Positions 9,808-20,550 of a DNA stretch of 64,000 bases are shown piece by piece. The notes under the pieces were generated by a model. The model had not been told where the DNA came from and ran no database searches. It saw nothing but the letters and a program-made list of their open reading frames with translations. Position 1 is the first letter of the stretch. Each line of letters begins with the position of its first letter. The stretch spans positions 744,001-808,000 of the forward strand of contig NW_026570278.1 of assembly GCF_019649055.1 (NCBI RefSeq). The letters are read 5' to 3'. Both the position numbers and the translations under genes were made by a program. Source of the stretch: Paramacrobiotus metropolitanus (lineage: Eukaryota; Tardigrada; Eutardigrada; Parachela; Macrobiotidae).

Positions 9808-10840
9808 CGAAATTGTTGATTAAATAGGGAAGGTCTTTTCCATTATTCGGCCAAAATCTGTCATCAGGTAAATGCCCGGATTCCGATGGAGGATCGGCAC
9901 TCAACGCCTGATCGTCATAGTGGTACATAACGCCAGCGGAATCAACTGCTGATGTGGTCAGCTCCGAGCGCCGTTCCCTTAGAATCTGTTGACTAAGAAG
10001 TGACGTCCAGTCTAAAACAATATGTTGTCAGCAACTCGTTTCGTGACAAAGAATTAAAATGAAAGGATAAGATGAAACACCGTTTTCCATCGGCTTTGTT
10101 TGATTAGCGTAGCATTCATGTGAAGTGGGCGACGTTGTCAGGCATGTTCGCAAGACCGCTTTCTCGCAGCTTGGAGCGTTGATTGAGTAGTTGGTTTGCT
10201 CAAAATTAATGATTGATGCGCTAACACGAGCAGGGTTGGCGCCACAGTCAGTAGGTAGATAAAGGTCTTCCTTGTTCAAGCATAGCCATTCGGTAGACCA
10301 TCCAATGTTGTACTCCTTAACGTCCACGGTGAATATCGCTCCGGAATCGGACACGGTATCTTTGCAAAACGACTGCACCGTCGTATTCGAGTCATGCATT
10401 TCGTCGGGCAGCCGGAAGTGCATTCGGTTGATGACGTGCGACTGCAGCCAGCTACGATACTCGGCAAACTCACAGCTGCAGTGCAGCTTATGTAGATACT
10501 CGTAATAGTCGGGTGGCACTATTAAATTTGCCAACGTTTGGCGTAATCCGTATTCCAAAGAGAGTATCTCAAGGTTTGGTAAAGTGCTGAAGGTGAAGGG
10601 TTTAATGCTGACCATCGTAGTTCCGGCGAAAAACAGAGCACGAATATTAAGAGCGTGAGTAAAATCTTCGGCTTGCACGACAATATCCCGACAGCTACTG
10701 ACCGAGAACATGACCACATTAATCATTCCCAAAAGGGATATAAAAGCTGTTGGGCGATTTCCCACGCGGAAACTTGCAATCTGATCGGTGCAAACGCACG
10801 GTAGACAATGTAGTTTCCATCGGACAGCGTTAAGTCTACA
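9808..10840 (-). CDS. Astacin-LRR gene, exons 5-6: second LRR module and second propeptide
   Basis: Exon 5 (10,840-10,081) starts after a 53-bp intron and encodes an LRR N-cap (HCLPCVC), a few leucine-rich repeats (LPNLEILSLEYGL is clear) and a C-cap beginning LHCSCEF...W. Exon 6 (10,011-9,808) follows a 69-bp intron at phase 1. It ends with FWPNNGKDLPYLI, which matches the WPNGxIPY start of a mature astacin, so it is the N terminus of the second astacin domain completed by exons 7-8. If exon 5 is not spliced, its frame stops at 10,028. There is no room for a separate signal-peptide exon between exons 5 and 6, which supports one continuous gene. No clear membrane segment is seen. Confidence 0.65.
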
Positions 10841-10893
10841 CTGCGTATGGGAGGTTTGGCCAAGGCGAAACTGATTTCTCGCACTTCGCTCAC

Positions 10894-12408
10894 CGTGCTA
10901 TCTGGCCAGCACTGCATATCTAGAGAGTTTCTTTTCCGTGTGAAGTCCTTATACTGCAGACAATAATACGCGATCATCTCTTCGGTGATATGCCGCGAAA
11001 GTGGCAAGGAGACAGCTTTGGGTCGGCACGATCGCCCAAATAGCAGTTTACACTGTTCATATTCCAATTCGGAGCTGGAAAATGTTTGCCGAAACTTCAG
11101 ATTATGATATGTCGCGTTGGCGTGGCCCGGCAAACAGTACGGTTCGTTGATGGAGAAGGAGGTCTCGTTGAAGTTGATCATATCGAAATCGGATGGAAAC
11201 GGACGCGCTGCGCAGTCAATCGGAATGTAGATATCAATGGCTGTTATCTCGGGGCTTTCGATCCATTCAAACATTTCAGATTTTTTTAGAGGTACGTCAA
11301 GCAACTTCTTATCATAAAGCCATTTTCTTAGCCACGAGAATTCGCAGTCGCAGTGAATTCGCTTGAGATAATTCCGGAAGTTGGCCATATAAGAATTAAA
11401 GACAACATCGTTTGGAGAATCAACATATCTCGTTTGCCATCTCGTTCCAAAGTAAAACGTTAAATTTTTGTGCCACGCAATAACTCGCAGCTCCGGAAGA
11501 TTCGTGAACGTGCCTTCTTCTAAGTACAAGATTGTAGTCTGCTCAAACATTATACTTTTTAACTTCATTAAAAACTGAAAATCGGACTTTTTAATTCGTA
11601 TGTCCAAGCATCTGAACAATTCCAGTTGTAGCAGGTTGATAAAAAAAAAGTTCGACAGTTTTGCCGTTGGGTCACGATTGTCGCAGGATTTCATTATCAG
11701 AATAATCACTTGTTTTTCAACAGGAGTCAGTGCATCTTTGGTGATTCGCCTGTCGAAGAGCGACACAAGTATAGGACGTAATGGCGGTGTCCCATCGCAG
11801 TGGCCATGGCCCGTAAATTAGTCTCGTTGGCTGTCAGGGTGCAGTTGATAGCCAAAACAGCCTGACGCGTGCAGTTTTCTCTGTTGTACTGCGGAATGCC
11901 ACAGTAATCAGCAAACTGTAGCGCGCACTGCTCGGCTTTCATAGGTTCTACAGAAAAGCCGGGAAACAACCGCTCCTGATCCTCGGCCTGCTGATCTTCC
12001 CAGCCAACTTCGCATCTATAAGCATTGCGAAGTTTAGCAGCATCTCGCACGCTTAAACCCTCGCGTTGCCCCATGCGATATATACCGTCATATCGGGGAA
12101 TTATGACCGGGTGGTCCACCGATTTAGCAAAATCAAACGGCCCGTAGTGCATGAGCGACTCTAGATCGTAGGCTGTGCCAAAAGTGGGCATGTTAGGAAT
12201 GACACGATACTGGGCTTCATAGCCTTCCATAATCTCGTCTTCGAAGATAATCACACGAGCATTGCGGTCATTCCGACTGTGTTCGTGAAACAAACCGAGG
12301 GCGTGCAGGATTTCGTGCTGCACTATTCCTAGCTGCATACACCGGGCAGGATGCAGAAACAGCGGCTGCATGCCTCCGCGAACACCAACATACGACGAAC
12401 AACTGTAA
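10894..12408 (-). CDS. Astacin-LRR gene, exon 4: intact astacin catalytic domain plus first LRR module (one-base frame break)
   Basis: The exon begins with CSSYVGVRGG and carries the zinc site HEILHALGLFHEHSR with the catalytic Glu, the Met-turn SLMHYGPF and the closing MGQREGLSVRDAAKL block: all key astacin residues are present. A Cys-rich linker follows, then an LRR module (FINLLQLELFRC, LPELRVIAWHKN) capped by IHCDCEFSWLRKWL. Between linker and LRR the frame shifts near 11,796-11,817. The exon is 1,515 nt, and one extra base would restore every downstream phase, so a one-base deletion or a sequencing error is likely. Role: secreted or extracellular protease tethered by LRR modules (inferred). 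The donor is ACG|GTGAGCG. Confidence 0.75.
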
Positions 12409-12673
12409 CTGCCAAAGCTAAGGTATGCGAAGTAAATTCGTAATTACTGTATAACGATTTACACGCTATTATCGCTCAATAGTTTAGAGTAACTGCTTTA
12501 AACAAATACATTTACTAATACGCCTGCGTTCCTCAGTTTAACGAAACAGAAATTTTGCCTCGCATGATCCGATCAACACCGGAGACTGCACGCCACCGAA
12601 ACCATGCGCTTAGACTTTCGTCCATAAAAATTCTGAGGAAACTACATCAATTCTAAGCAATATAGGGGCGTAC

Positions 12674-14169
12674 TTGTCTCCTGGCTTGAAGTGAATATAG
12701 TCCTCGTCTGTCCTTCTCGCAGTGAAAGTCACACAACGTAAAGTCTTACGCTCAATTCCTTGTATAGCTTCGTGGATAAGAGACTTGTCTTGCGATCCTG
12801 CAAATATGCCAGGCATTTTGCGTCAAATATGACAAGTAAACAGTGCAGTATTTGCATAATGGCTAACGCTACTCCGCTTCATTTCCTTTAAACAGGATGG
12901 CTAAAACTTAACAGTTTTTTACCTTACCAAAAAGCTCGCTTATATGATAAGGAACTTTTCCATTTCCCCATAACTTTATATGTTGCGACTGGTTCCCTGC
13001 AACCGTACAAGGGAAAATTCATTTCCAAAATCAGCAGAAGCCAGCAAATAGTACAGTTTATGCAGTGACAAATATAAGAATTACAATTGCTTTTACTAAT
13101 TTGTAGCGTAGAATGCCGCCGATTGCTTGCAAGGGTTATTAACGTAGATACACCGATTGTTCACTTTTTACTCTAGGCGAACAATTTTTATTTAGGCTCT
13201 GATAAAATTCTTTTTACTATTTCACACAACAAGAAACGGTTGAATTTCAGCACAAAGCATAATAATGTTACTAAAATCAATTTTCCTCTTACAAACTACG
13301 ACAGTATCTGGCGCACCCCGCGTTACAATTTTTAATTGGAAGCTTTCCTGCTAATCTGGTGTAGCGAAGCACTATTGCAAATCACTTTGACTCTTTCACA
13401 TTAAATAATTTTTTTCTAACAGGTTAGTACACCTGCGGTATCATTAACACCGAATCCAACGCTAGCATCGGCAAACATAATGTCGTTTTTCAATGGTTTA
13501 TGACTGTTTATTTCCGATAAATGCGCTTTCATGGTGGCCGGATCGATACGGTTTTCCCAGTCTACGAGCACACAGTTATGAAATTACCGCACAATCGATA
13601 AGTTCAGTTCGTTGACCCTGCCTCGAACAGTTACTAAGCTGTAATATGTAGATAACGGTGATCTTCAGAAACGAAAAGTCAAGACAAAATACGGAGACAA
13701 CATTAAATATAATGACTTTTTTCAGATTGACGACTTCAGTGTTTCTTTTGTTGCTAAAACTTTCGCTTAGATAAATGGGTCTGGTAGTGAAGCGTAAAAT
13801 TAAGAGTTTAACTCATTCTGCCGTAACCTCTCGTTAAGGAAAGTGACCCAGTACCTGCTATTCGAATTTGTACGTAGGCGAACAAGTATCTCGCTTTTAC
13901 TCACTCCCAAAGACTTATTTCCATTGTTTTGTATTGGAACGAATAGCATTATTATTTGGGAGTCAAGAAACACCCGTGGAAATTACTTGGAGATTAAAAA
14001 AATTAATAAAGGCACGCTTTAACACGCCGCACTATTTACCTTCAGGCAGGTCATCCGATCTATCGTCCATATCAGCATCGTAGTCCCTGTTGTCCCGAAA
14101 TGCAGCGACAAATCGAATTAAACCTAGAGAAACACATACGAAGTACACGAATACAATTCTTCTCATCAT
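12674..14169 (-). CDS. Astacin-LRR gene, exons 1-3: signal peptide, propeptide and start of the protease
   Basis: Exon 1 (14,169-14,040) starts MMRRIVFVYFVCVSLG, a typical signal peptide, and then turns acidic (DYDADMDDRSDD). Exon 2 (13,561-13,433) encodes a propeptide-like segment (DPATMKAHLSEINSHK). Exon 3 (12,797-12,674) encodes the first protease strands (LIHEAIQGIE, CVTFTARRTDEDYIHF). Lengths of 130, 129 and 124 nt and phases 1, 1, 2 fit together and into exon 4. The WPNG mature N terminus seen in exon 6 is not obvious here, so either a small exon was missed or this domain differs. The introns are 478, 635 and 265 bp; the remaining sequence in them holds no other gene that I recognise. 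Confidence 0.7.
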
Positions 14170-14687
14170 AATAAAACAATATGACATTGTTGAAGTTCAG
14201 TTTAGAAGCTTTTGATAAGCATAACTTTAATGACTAAATATGTACGGTATCCCATGCGCTAGTTAGTTACGAAGTTTTCTTAGCACATCAACAGCTACAA
14301 GTACTACAGTAAAACCGCTCCACAAATTCATTATGAGAACGTAAGAAGCAATATTATGGTGCTCGTCTGTTATCTTCATCGGAGATCACCGATGGTATGA
14401 CGTGTCTTGCGTGGCCAGTTTGCCTAACCATAAGGACGATCGACTTGTTGATGAACTGAAGGAAGTGACTAACTGAACAAGAATTACCCGATGACGCTTC
14501 CTTATATCTGTAGTCTGACAATTGGCTCTTGCTGTGACATATTGCCTCCATCCCGTCCCCGGGCTGGCGTACGGCTACAACACACACATTGTTTTTTTAA
14601 TTTTAAACACGTGGGTAAGTGTCAATGCTTTCCTTTTTCCCACGATTTCTTTTTGAAAATTTTCAGAAAATATTAGAATTTAAACGC
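14170..14687. other. Divergent intergenic region
   Basis: It lies between the start of the astacin-LRR gene (minus) and gene X1 (plus). Both promoters should lie here. A good splice donor (GGTAAGTG at about 14,614) followed by a pyrimidine tract and CAG at 14,664-14,666 suggests that X1 has an upstream, unrecognised 5' exon ending at 14,614. Confidence 0.4.
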
Positions 14688-14969
14688 ATGTGGGTTTTGG
14701 TTTCATCCATCGACCCCATCGCGATCGCCTCCCTCTTTTTTTCACAATACCATCGACTTATCACAACCGAAATGGTAAGAAGGATAGTTGGTAATTTTTT
14801 TTTAGTAACTATTTCTGTCGTCTTATGTGCTACCGCTTGCCGTTTACTTTTATTTGTTGTTATTTACCTCGGTGTCTTCATGCTAGTGCTTAATGTCGCA
14901 ACCATGTTATCACTTCACGATGTTGCTTTACATTTCTGTATTTATGCTGTCTCGCTATCAGAACCTTAG
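14688..14969 (+). CDS. Gene X1: small multi-pass membrane protein, function unknown
   Basis: The frame from ATG 14,688 encodes about 93 aa: a short head (VSSIDPIAIASLFF) then hydrophobic spans (NFFLVTISVVLCATACRLLL, VVIYLGVFMLVLNV). The frame is also open back through an acceptor at 14,666, so the true start may be in an upstream exon. A relative, X2, lies at 45.2-45.7 kb on the minus strand with matching splice donor, IDP..AIAS motif, membrane spans and 3' end, so this is a real gene family rather than a chance frame. I do not recognise a known family. Confidence 0.5.
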   Translation: MWVLVSSIDPIAIASLFFSQYHRLITTEMVRRIVGNFFLVTISVVLCATACRLLLFVVIYLGVFMLVLNVATMLSLHDVALHFCIYAVSLSEP

Positions 14970-14995
14970 AGGGAGCAACCGCTCCGTGCAAGGAC

Positions 14996-15001
14996 AATAA
15001 A
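14996..15001 (+). terminator. Poly(A) signal of gene X1
   Basis: AATAAA follows the X1 stop by 26 bases, in the sequence AAGGACAATAAACTT. The same block is found, inverted, behind X2 (45,379-45,384), so it is conserved with the gene. Confidence 0.55.
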
Positions 15002-15959
15002 CTTCCATTATTTATTTTTCAAAATAACGGTTTTGAATTGCCTTGATTTGATTAGAAATAATCGTAAATATACTGGATCTCGTAATTGGAGTAAGCTAAT
15101 AACTCGAAACCTCTCTTTGTGTTACTTTTGTTACTCTAAATTAACGTTAAAAAGATTAAGACTCGTCGTTTCGGTTGGTAGTGACAAACTAGCACTAAAG
15201 AAACCATACATCGCGTGAGGCACCAAAGCATAATCTAAAACTGCAAAAATTTACATGAGCCGCATAGGACGGAAATGATTTACAATTCATTACGGTCTTC
15301 ACAAGTGTATCCCACAATAGTCGTTAATAAAAACCTTTAATAAAACCGTATTTATCCCACAATGTTAATACAAGTTCCAACAAATGATATATGATGTATG
15401 TTCCTACATACTCATAACGCAAAAACACCGATTCCTAATGAGACTTTACTTCCATGTTGTTTCTAACTCAAATGAATCGTCGTGGTTTTGCAAGGACATG
15501 CAAGCTATGAAATATTCATAAAAAAATCACCATTGCAAAGATAAGAGTTCAAGCGTAATACAAACAACAAACTATTGCTTAACCGGCAACATCACTCACA
15601 AGAGTACCTGTAACAATACAGGTGATTACTCATCACATGGCACAAAGGCTTCATATTTGTAGCGAAGACCGAAGGCTGAGGATTGCGAATTAGAGAAATG
15701 GACAAAGAGCAACCAAATGTAAGTTACTAACGGATTAGCGAAGAACAAAATGCATCCACCTAGCAGAAGTTATATCTTCGGCTTCGAGATTTGTTGTGTT
15801 GCAGGTGATATTGCATTTTGTTGTTTCACCATGCTGGGAATCCCTTGTGGTGTAGTCTGCCATAATAATAATGAAGATACCATTTATAATAATAATAATA
15901 ATGAAGATACCATTTATGAATACAGTAATCCAAGTCCCAAGGACCAATGGTGCTGCAGA
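15002..15959. other. No gene seen; contains a TAA/ATA microsatellite
   Basis: AT-rich intergenic sequence. Two copies of AATGAAGATACCATTTAT separated by (TAA)n occur at about 15,865-15,920. The right edge is the decayed 3' end of Y1. Confidence 0.4.
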
Positions 15960-16786
15960 TCTTCTTTAACTCATGCAGTGTGCTCCGTATCTTCGCACAG
16001 GTACAGAATAAACCCGCACTGGGAACATGTTGCATCTTTAGCTTTGTTGTTACCAACCGTCCAGCTTCCCTGGCTATCCCTTCCCACATAATAATTTCGT
16101 TTTTTCAGTACCTCAGGCAATTGAGCCGTCTGCTTCCTGGCGTTCATCGTAATTATCCACAGAAAGTACCCCCCGAACAATCAGCAGTTTCGGCAACTGC
16201 AGACACTCCGACAATAGGAATTCCGCCAGTGTGAAGGGGAGAGACACCCAGCAGCCAACCCAGCGGATAGCCACAGGCTGTCCAGGACAAGGTTGCCCAG
16301 TTGGTAGCAGGCACACGAATATTCCGTGTCGATGCCGCTGTCCGTGTCCGCTACGTTTATTACGACTTTGTCGACTGATTTTTCATGTGAATCAGTACAA
16401 ATATACATGCTGTTGCTTTAGTGGATTCCAGCGGCCCCTTCCTTTACAGTTTTTCATCGTGCAATAGAGGCTTTGAACAGAAAACACCATAACCATACCT
16501 TAACCATTCCTTATCGTGTAGTTGGACGACCGCCATCGAGGTAGCAGTGTACAAAGTACTCAGCGAAGGCGCATAGTTGACTCTGGGTCCTTTCAGATTT
16601 AATTTGTTTTCTCGCACTGCGTGAAACGATCTCTTTCCAAAAAATTACATCTACATTCAAAAATGTTTTCTCTATTCAAAAAGTGTATATCTGGGGAAGT
16701 TAAATTGGGCAGGTGTTAAGGGGAGCCTTTGAAAGTCCATCACCATACGACCCGTTTGTATGGTATTCACACTTACCATACGCTCG

Positions 16787-16813
16787 CACTTAACCATATA
16801 GTATGGTTAAGTG
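16787..16813. repeat. 27-bp palindrome in a TATGGTTAAG-rich patch
   Basis: Arms CACTTAACCATA and TATGGTTAAGTG flank TAG. Related pieces (TTACCATACG, TATGGCTATGGTTAAGTG) surround it between 16,745 and 16,835. Confidence 0.5.
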
Positions 16814-16896
16814 TATGGCTATGGTTAAGTGGAGCAGTTGCTCAAAGCTTCTAATATGTCCTGTCGACCGTAAGAACGCTTATTATATGCGCTCCC

Positions 16897-17112
16897 TATA
16901 GAGAACTGCATGGTCCATATCTGGGCTACCCGCTAGTTGAAACAGCTTCAAAACTGCAAGTACTATAGTAACCGCATACAAGGTCGGTTGCGCTCACTTC
17001 CGGCAGTATTGACAGTATGGGAAATCGTCTTTGTGCGCGGTTACTTTAGTACCTGCAGTTTTGTAGCTGTTTCAACTAGCGGGTAGCCCAGAAATGGACC
17101 AGTACTCTATAA
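16897..17112. repeat. MITE with about 75-bp terminal inverted repeats
   Basis: Both ends carry the block CTGGGCTACCCGCTAGTTGA in opposite orientation, extended by AACAGCT.CAAAACTGCA.GTACTA. The ends start TATAGAG, suggesting a TA target duplication. It has no coding capacity and lies in an intron-equivalent of Y1. Confidence 0.75.
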
Positions 17113-17211
17113 GGAAGTTAGGAACCCATATATTCAGGCATTGGCCGAGCCGCCGAAATATGCAAATTCATAAACTGGTCACCTGTCACCGTATGTCAAA
17201 TTTCATAGTTC

Positions 17212-17283
17212 CTTTTGTTGTCTTAGTTCCTGTTGTTCTTAGTTCTTTTGTTCTTAGTTCCTTTTGTTCTTAGTTCCTTTTGC
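17212..17283 (+). repeat. 16-bp tandem repeat TTAGTTCCTTTTGTTC
   Basis: Four to five copies of TTAGTTCCTTTTGTTC with small variations lie in a row. Confidence 0.65.
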
Positions 17284-17372
17284 TTTGCGATGAAGTTATG
17301 AGTGGAATTTCACATTCAATGTCTCTTAATAACAAAAACGTACATGAAACACACTTTTGTTGTACTTACAAA

Positions 17373-17684
17373 CTAGAATAGATGGGTGAACAATGTATAA
17401 AAACGTTTATGCAATATGAAAGCAGTTTGTATGACGAAAATAGTAATATTAAGAGCTGTCAAAATTAAACAGGCCGCTAGTATCTGCGGCATGACTTTTG
17501 CGCACGTATCTGTGACTAAACCCTCCGCTATGATTAAGAGAAAAAAATGAAAAATGTTCCCACCAGTGATAACGCATACGTGATTGGAAGTGATCGCCGG
17601 ATCTGAGAGCGTCGTGAATGTTGCATTCGTATTGTGTCTGTCATGGACAACGGAACACAAAAATTTCAGGCCTAATTGCGACAA
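17373..17684 (-). CDS. Possible small membrane protein, function unknown
   Basis: The 103-codon frame has an N-glycosylation-like NATF, a hydrophobic span (IFHFFLLIIAEGL) and a second one (ILAACLILTALNITIFVI). Its head (LSDPAITSNHVCVITG) loosely resembles the IDPIAIAS head of X1/X2, so it could be a further X relative. It lies in the gap between the exon 4- and exon 5-like parts of Y1. No splice sites or polyadenylation signal confirm it. Confidence 0.3.
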   Translation of the reverse strand: MSQLGLKFLCSVVHDRHNTNATFTTLSDPAITSNHVCVITGGNIFHFFLLIIAEGLVTDTCAKVMPQILAACLILTALNITIFVIQTAFILHKRFYTLFTHLF

Positions 17685-17693
17685 TCTATTAAT

Positions 17694-18010
17694 TTACGCT
17701 TAATAATAGTTAACACTGTCATTAACTGTTATAATTAGTTCATCACGAATTTCTGCTCAATTAGTAAGTTAATAATAATTAATTAAATTACGCTTTATGA
17801 TAGTTAACGCCGCAGTTAACTGCTTTAATTAGTCAACGAATGTCTACTCAATTAACAAATTAATTAGATCTAATTATTTACGCTGAATAATAAATAACAG
17901 CATAACACCAAAATTAACTGTTATAATTAGTTCACAAATTCCTGCCCGATTATAAGTTAACTAATTTTAAATCTATTAAGTAATTTACTCTTAATAGTTA
18001 ATAAATAACA
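17694..18010 (+). repeat. About 95-bp AT-rich tandem repeat, three to four copies
   Basis: Units begin TTACGCTTAATAATAGTTAA, with copies starting near 17,694, 17,788, 17,878 and 17,985. They contain GTTAAC palindromes and end with a CTCAATTA.TAAGTTAATAA-like stretch. Confidence 0.65.
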
Positions 18011-18118
18011 ACCGTAATAACCTACCGTTATAGTGCAATATGGTGTCACTTCTGACAATTTTAAACAGTTCAGACAGAACACTTATAACGAGTTGCTGAG
18101 TGGTCATGAATGTAGGCA

Positions 18119-18160
18119 TGAATTATAAAACCGAGCTAAATAGCTCGGTTTTATAATTCA
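18119..18160. repeat. Perfect 20-bp-arm palindrome
   Basis: The arm TGAATTATAAAACCGAGCTA is followed by AA and then its exact complement. An outer pair, GTTGCTGA and TCAGCAAC, flanks it. It would form a very stable cruciform or RNA hairpin. Confidence 0.85.
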
Positions 18161-19639
18161 GCAACTGAATCTCCATCTGACCAATGCGCGCGGCGTTATC
18201 AGTGAATCTGCTGACTCACAAATCAGTCCGTGAGTTGTTGCGCGCTCGAGCGTTTTGACTAGATACAATTCGCATCAGAGTCCCAATACGTGGTAAATTT
18301 GACAGACAACATTACAGAAAACGCGCCATGGCAAATAGCCTGATTGGCATTTGTAGTGGTAGTATCATACCGTTCAGTGTTGTATTCACCCATTTCATCA
18401 GCGCCGAAGCACTCCACCAAATAGGCCATGAATTCCAAACCATAACGCACTGCTGCGAAACGCGCAGCTCAAAAACCACCTCCAATGAGGAGCACTGCGC
18501 TTCTGCCCATCAGAATTAGTCCCACGAACAGTGTGAACCTCGACGCTTGCCAAGCATTATCGAGGACTATACGTATATTTACTCGTAAAATATGGCGATT
18601 TCGCAGCCCAGTAGGATGTCATCGCACCAGCGTACGTCAGCCCCTGCAAAACGGACAAAATTGTATTATCAAGAAAACCTTTACCGAAAAAAAGCTGTTG
18701 TGAGCTTGAAGCGGAAATAAGGTAAAATAAAGTTTGTTCTGCTGCTCTCTGGGTAAATTGCGGTATATGTGCTATAATATTTGCAGCCCCCAATCTGACA
18801 GCGAGTGCAAATCCGACTGTTTGGCCGGTTTGAAATCGAACGAGTTTTTTCTGGGATGAAAGATAATCTTAAAACGGATAAAAAAAAATCTTTTTTCCTT
18901 ATTTGCAACGGTATTCAACGAAACGCAGTTGCGCGGTATGCAGGTACCGTTGTATGGCTGACGCAGTGCGTCGTGCCGTTGCCCATCATCCACAAGACTG
19001 TATCGGGACGCATCCGACCAAGCAAATTAGCTGCCATAGGGAATTTAGTAGTCATTTGGAAGGAGCTCATAAATTCATAATTGCGACTATGCAGCTTAGC
19101 GTGAAAGCCGTGCACTCCACGCAGAAAGCATACCAATGCTTCAGCTGTGTTGCCAGTTATTTCCAGAATCGACTTCCAGCAGGCAGTATTTGGACACATT
19201 CCGTGTTGGCAGCATACTTTAGCGCGGAACACAATTAGTGATTATACATATATTTTTTTTTAAATATTGGTCGTAAATGATTTTTGCATTGCATGCGTAG
19301 ATATTTACCGAATTTTCTTGTAAACTGGTGCAAAATACGGCCAACCCATCCAACCTCCGCACAATCTCCCTAGGCAGTACAGTGCCAGCAAACATACAGT
19401 GACGACGCAGGAAGGGAAAACCGCCTCCGTGCCGTGTAGTTTAGCCAATACCACAACCAAGGTCGCCGCTACGAAAACGACTGGTAATGCGCAGATAAAC
19501 AAACAAGCAGTAACAGCGCAATCCAATCCGATCAGCAGTGGCAGACAACGCAGGACGGTTCCAATGCACGACGGAATGTCATCGCCAGTGTAAGAAAAAA
19601 CCGCTGTCAACTGTTGACACTGGTGAAAGTGATACTGCC

Positions 19640-19812
19640 AGCCCATCTGATCCGCAGGATGTCCCATGTAGGCAATATGATTGCTGATGACGTGATGGAT
19701 CTGGAATAGGAAAGGTCGGTTGTGCTGTCTGTTGTGTCTTCCATTTTACGCCCACATCCTGTTCTTCTAGCGCCAGCATGGCACCGGCCTCGTGTACTGG
19801 CGAGTTTTGGCC
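19640..19812 (-). pseudogene. Serpin C-terminal fragment fused to Y1
   Basis: On the minus strand VHEAGAMLALEEQD resembles a serpin hinge and reactive-centre loop. In another frame RPFLFQIHHVISNHIAYMGH matches the serpin C-terminal signature and closely parallels the serpin at 58-61 kb (FIFLV...HIAYMGH). The frame then runs straight into the membrane part of Y1 (WQYHFHQCQQ). The frame break and the missing serpin body show a fragment brought together with Y1 by rearrangement. Confidence 0.65.
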
Positions 19813-19853
19813 CAAAAAATATTAAACTTCGACCACCAGTGTTAAGTAAGTAG

Positions 19854-20228
19854 TGTCATTATGTCATTAATGACACAATGACAAACCGGGCTGCACACTG
19901 GGGCAACTAGTTACATGCTATAAAGGAGCGAGCTGCCGTATCTGGTGTCATTATGTCAGTAGTGACACAATGACTGGATACTATCACAGGTCACCCGGCT
20001 AAGTGCCACACTGATCCAGAACAAATGGCCGCAAATGTTGTCATTGTGTCATCAGTGACATAATGGGAAATGCACAAGTACCGCTATTGGTCAGACTGGT
20101 ATCTGCAGTACGCAAGTACCGGCGATAGGTGATGTCACTACGTCATTAGTGACATAACGACAAAGTGACCACATGCAGTTCTGCGCTGCATCTCACAGGT
20201 TGAGCCGTGTCACTAATGACATTTTGAC
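19854..20228. repeat. Array of five 30-bp palindromes at about 93-bp spacing
   Basis: Near-perfect palindromes of the type TGTCATTATGTCATT plus complement start at 19,854, 19,946, 20,039 and 20,133; a fifth, partial one is at 20,207-20,228. The steps are 92, 93 and 94 bp, then shorter. The roughly 62-bp spacers are not obviously related to each other. No cas-like gene or leader is present, and this is a eukaryotic context. Confidence 0.75.
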
Positions 20229-20550
20229 TAGTTCAGTCTAGTGCTCTCGCGATATGAAAACTGAATTTTATCAACTATCAAATATTTCAATCTAAAAGAG
20301 CATGACAAAAAGTTATTTAGACCTGAAATTGTAACATTTTAACTGGTGAATTGGCACTAACTCAATGCCCGCAGCGGCAGTAAACCGATATTAAGATTTA
20401 ATTTACGCACATATTTTTCAAGTTATTTAATTTTGCATCAAGTAAAGCTTAATGCGGTCTGTGAATAGGTGGGCGTCAAGTGCGCAGTTTCGCTTGCCGG
20501 GTTATCGCAATGTTTTGTGCATATAGCGGAGTTTGGCATAGGCTGTTTTG
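20229..20550. other. No gene seen
   Basis: AT-rich sequence between the palindrome array and a dispersed repeat. Nothing else recognised. Confidence 0.3.

Larger units (their letters stand above)
15960..19640 (-). pseudogene. Y1: decayed paralogue of the multi-pass membrane gene Y2
   Basis: Pieces match Y2 exon by exon. Exon 2-like at 19,640-19,309 has the same CQQLTAVF..TG.DIPSCIGTVLR and YKKIR end. Exon 3-like at about 19,190-18,930 has FTLSCIVAIMNL. Exon 4-like at about 18,540-18,371 has RYGLEFMAYLVECF and NTER. Exon 5-like at about 16,400-15,960 has CACYQLGNLVLDSL and ATCSQCGF. Stops lie inside the exon 3- and 4-like parts, and there is a frameshift in the exon 5-like part near SAG/VGCW. 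No exon 1 equivalent is seen; instead the left of exon 2 is fused to a serpin fragment. Several MITEs sit in its introns. It is a dead duplicate. Confidence 0.7.

Noticed and set aside
19854-20228. CRISPR array
   Set aside because: Repeats are fully palindromic, spacers are about 62 bp, there is no leader or cas gene, and the window is clearly eukaryotic.
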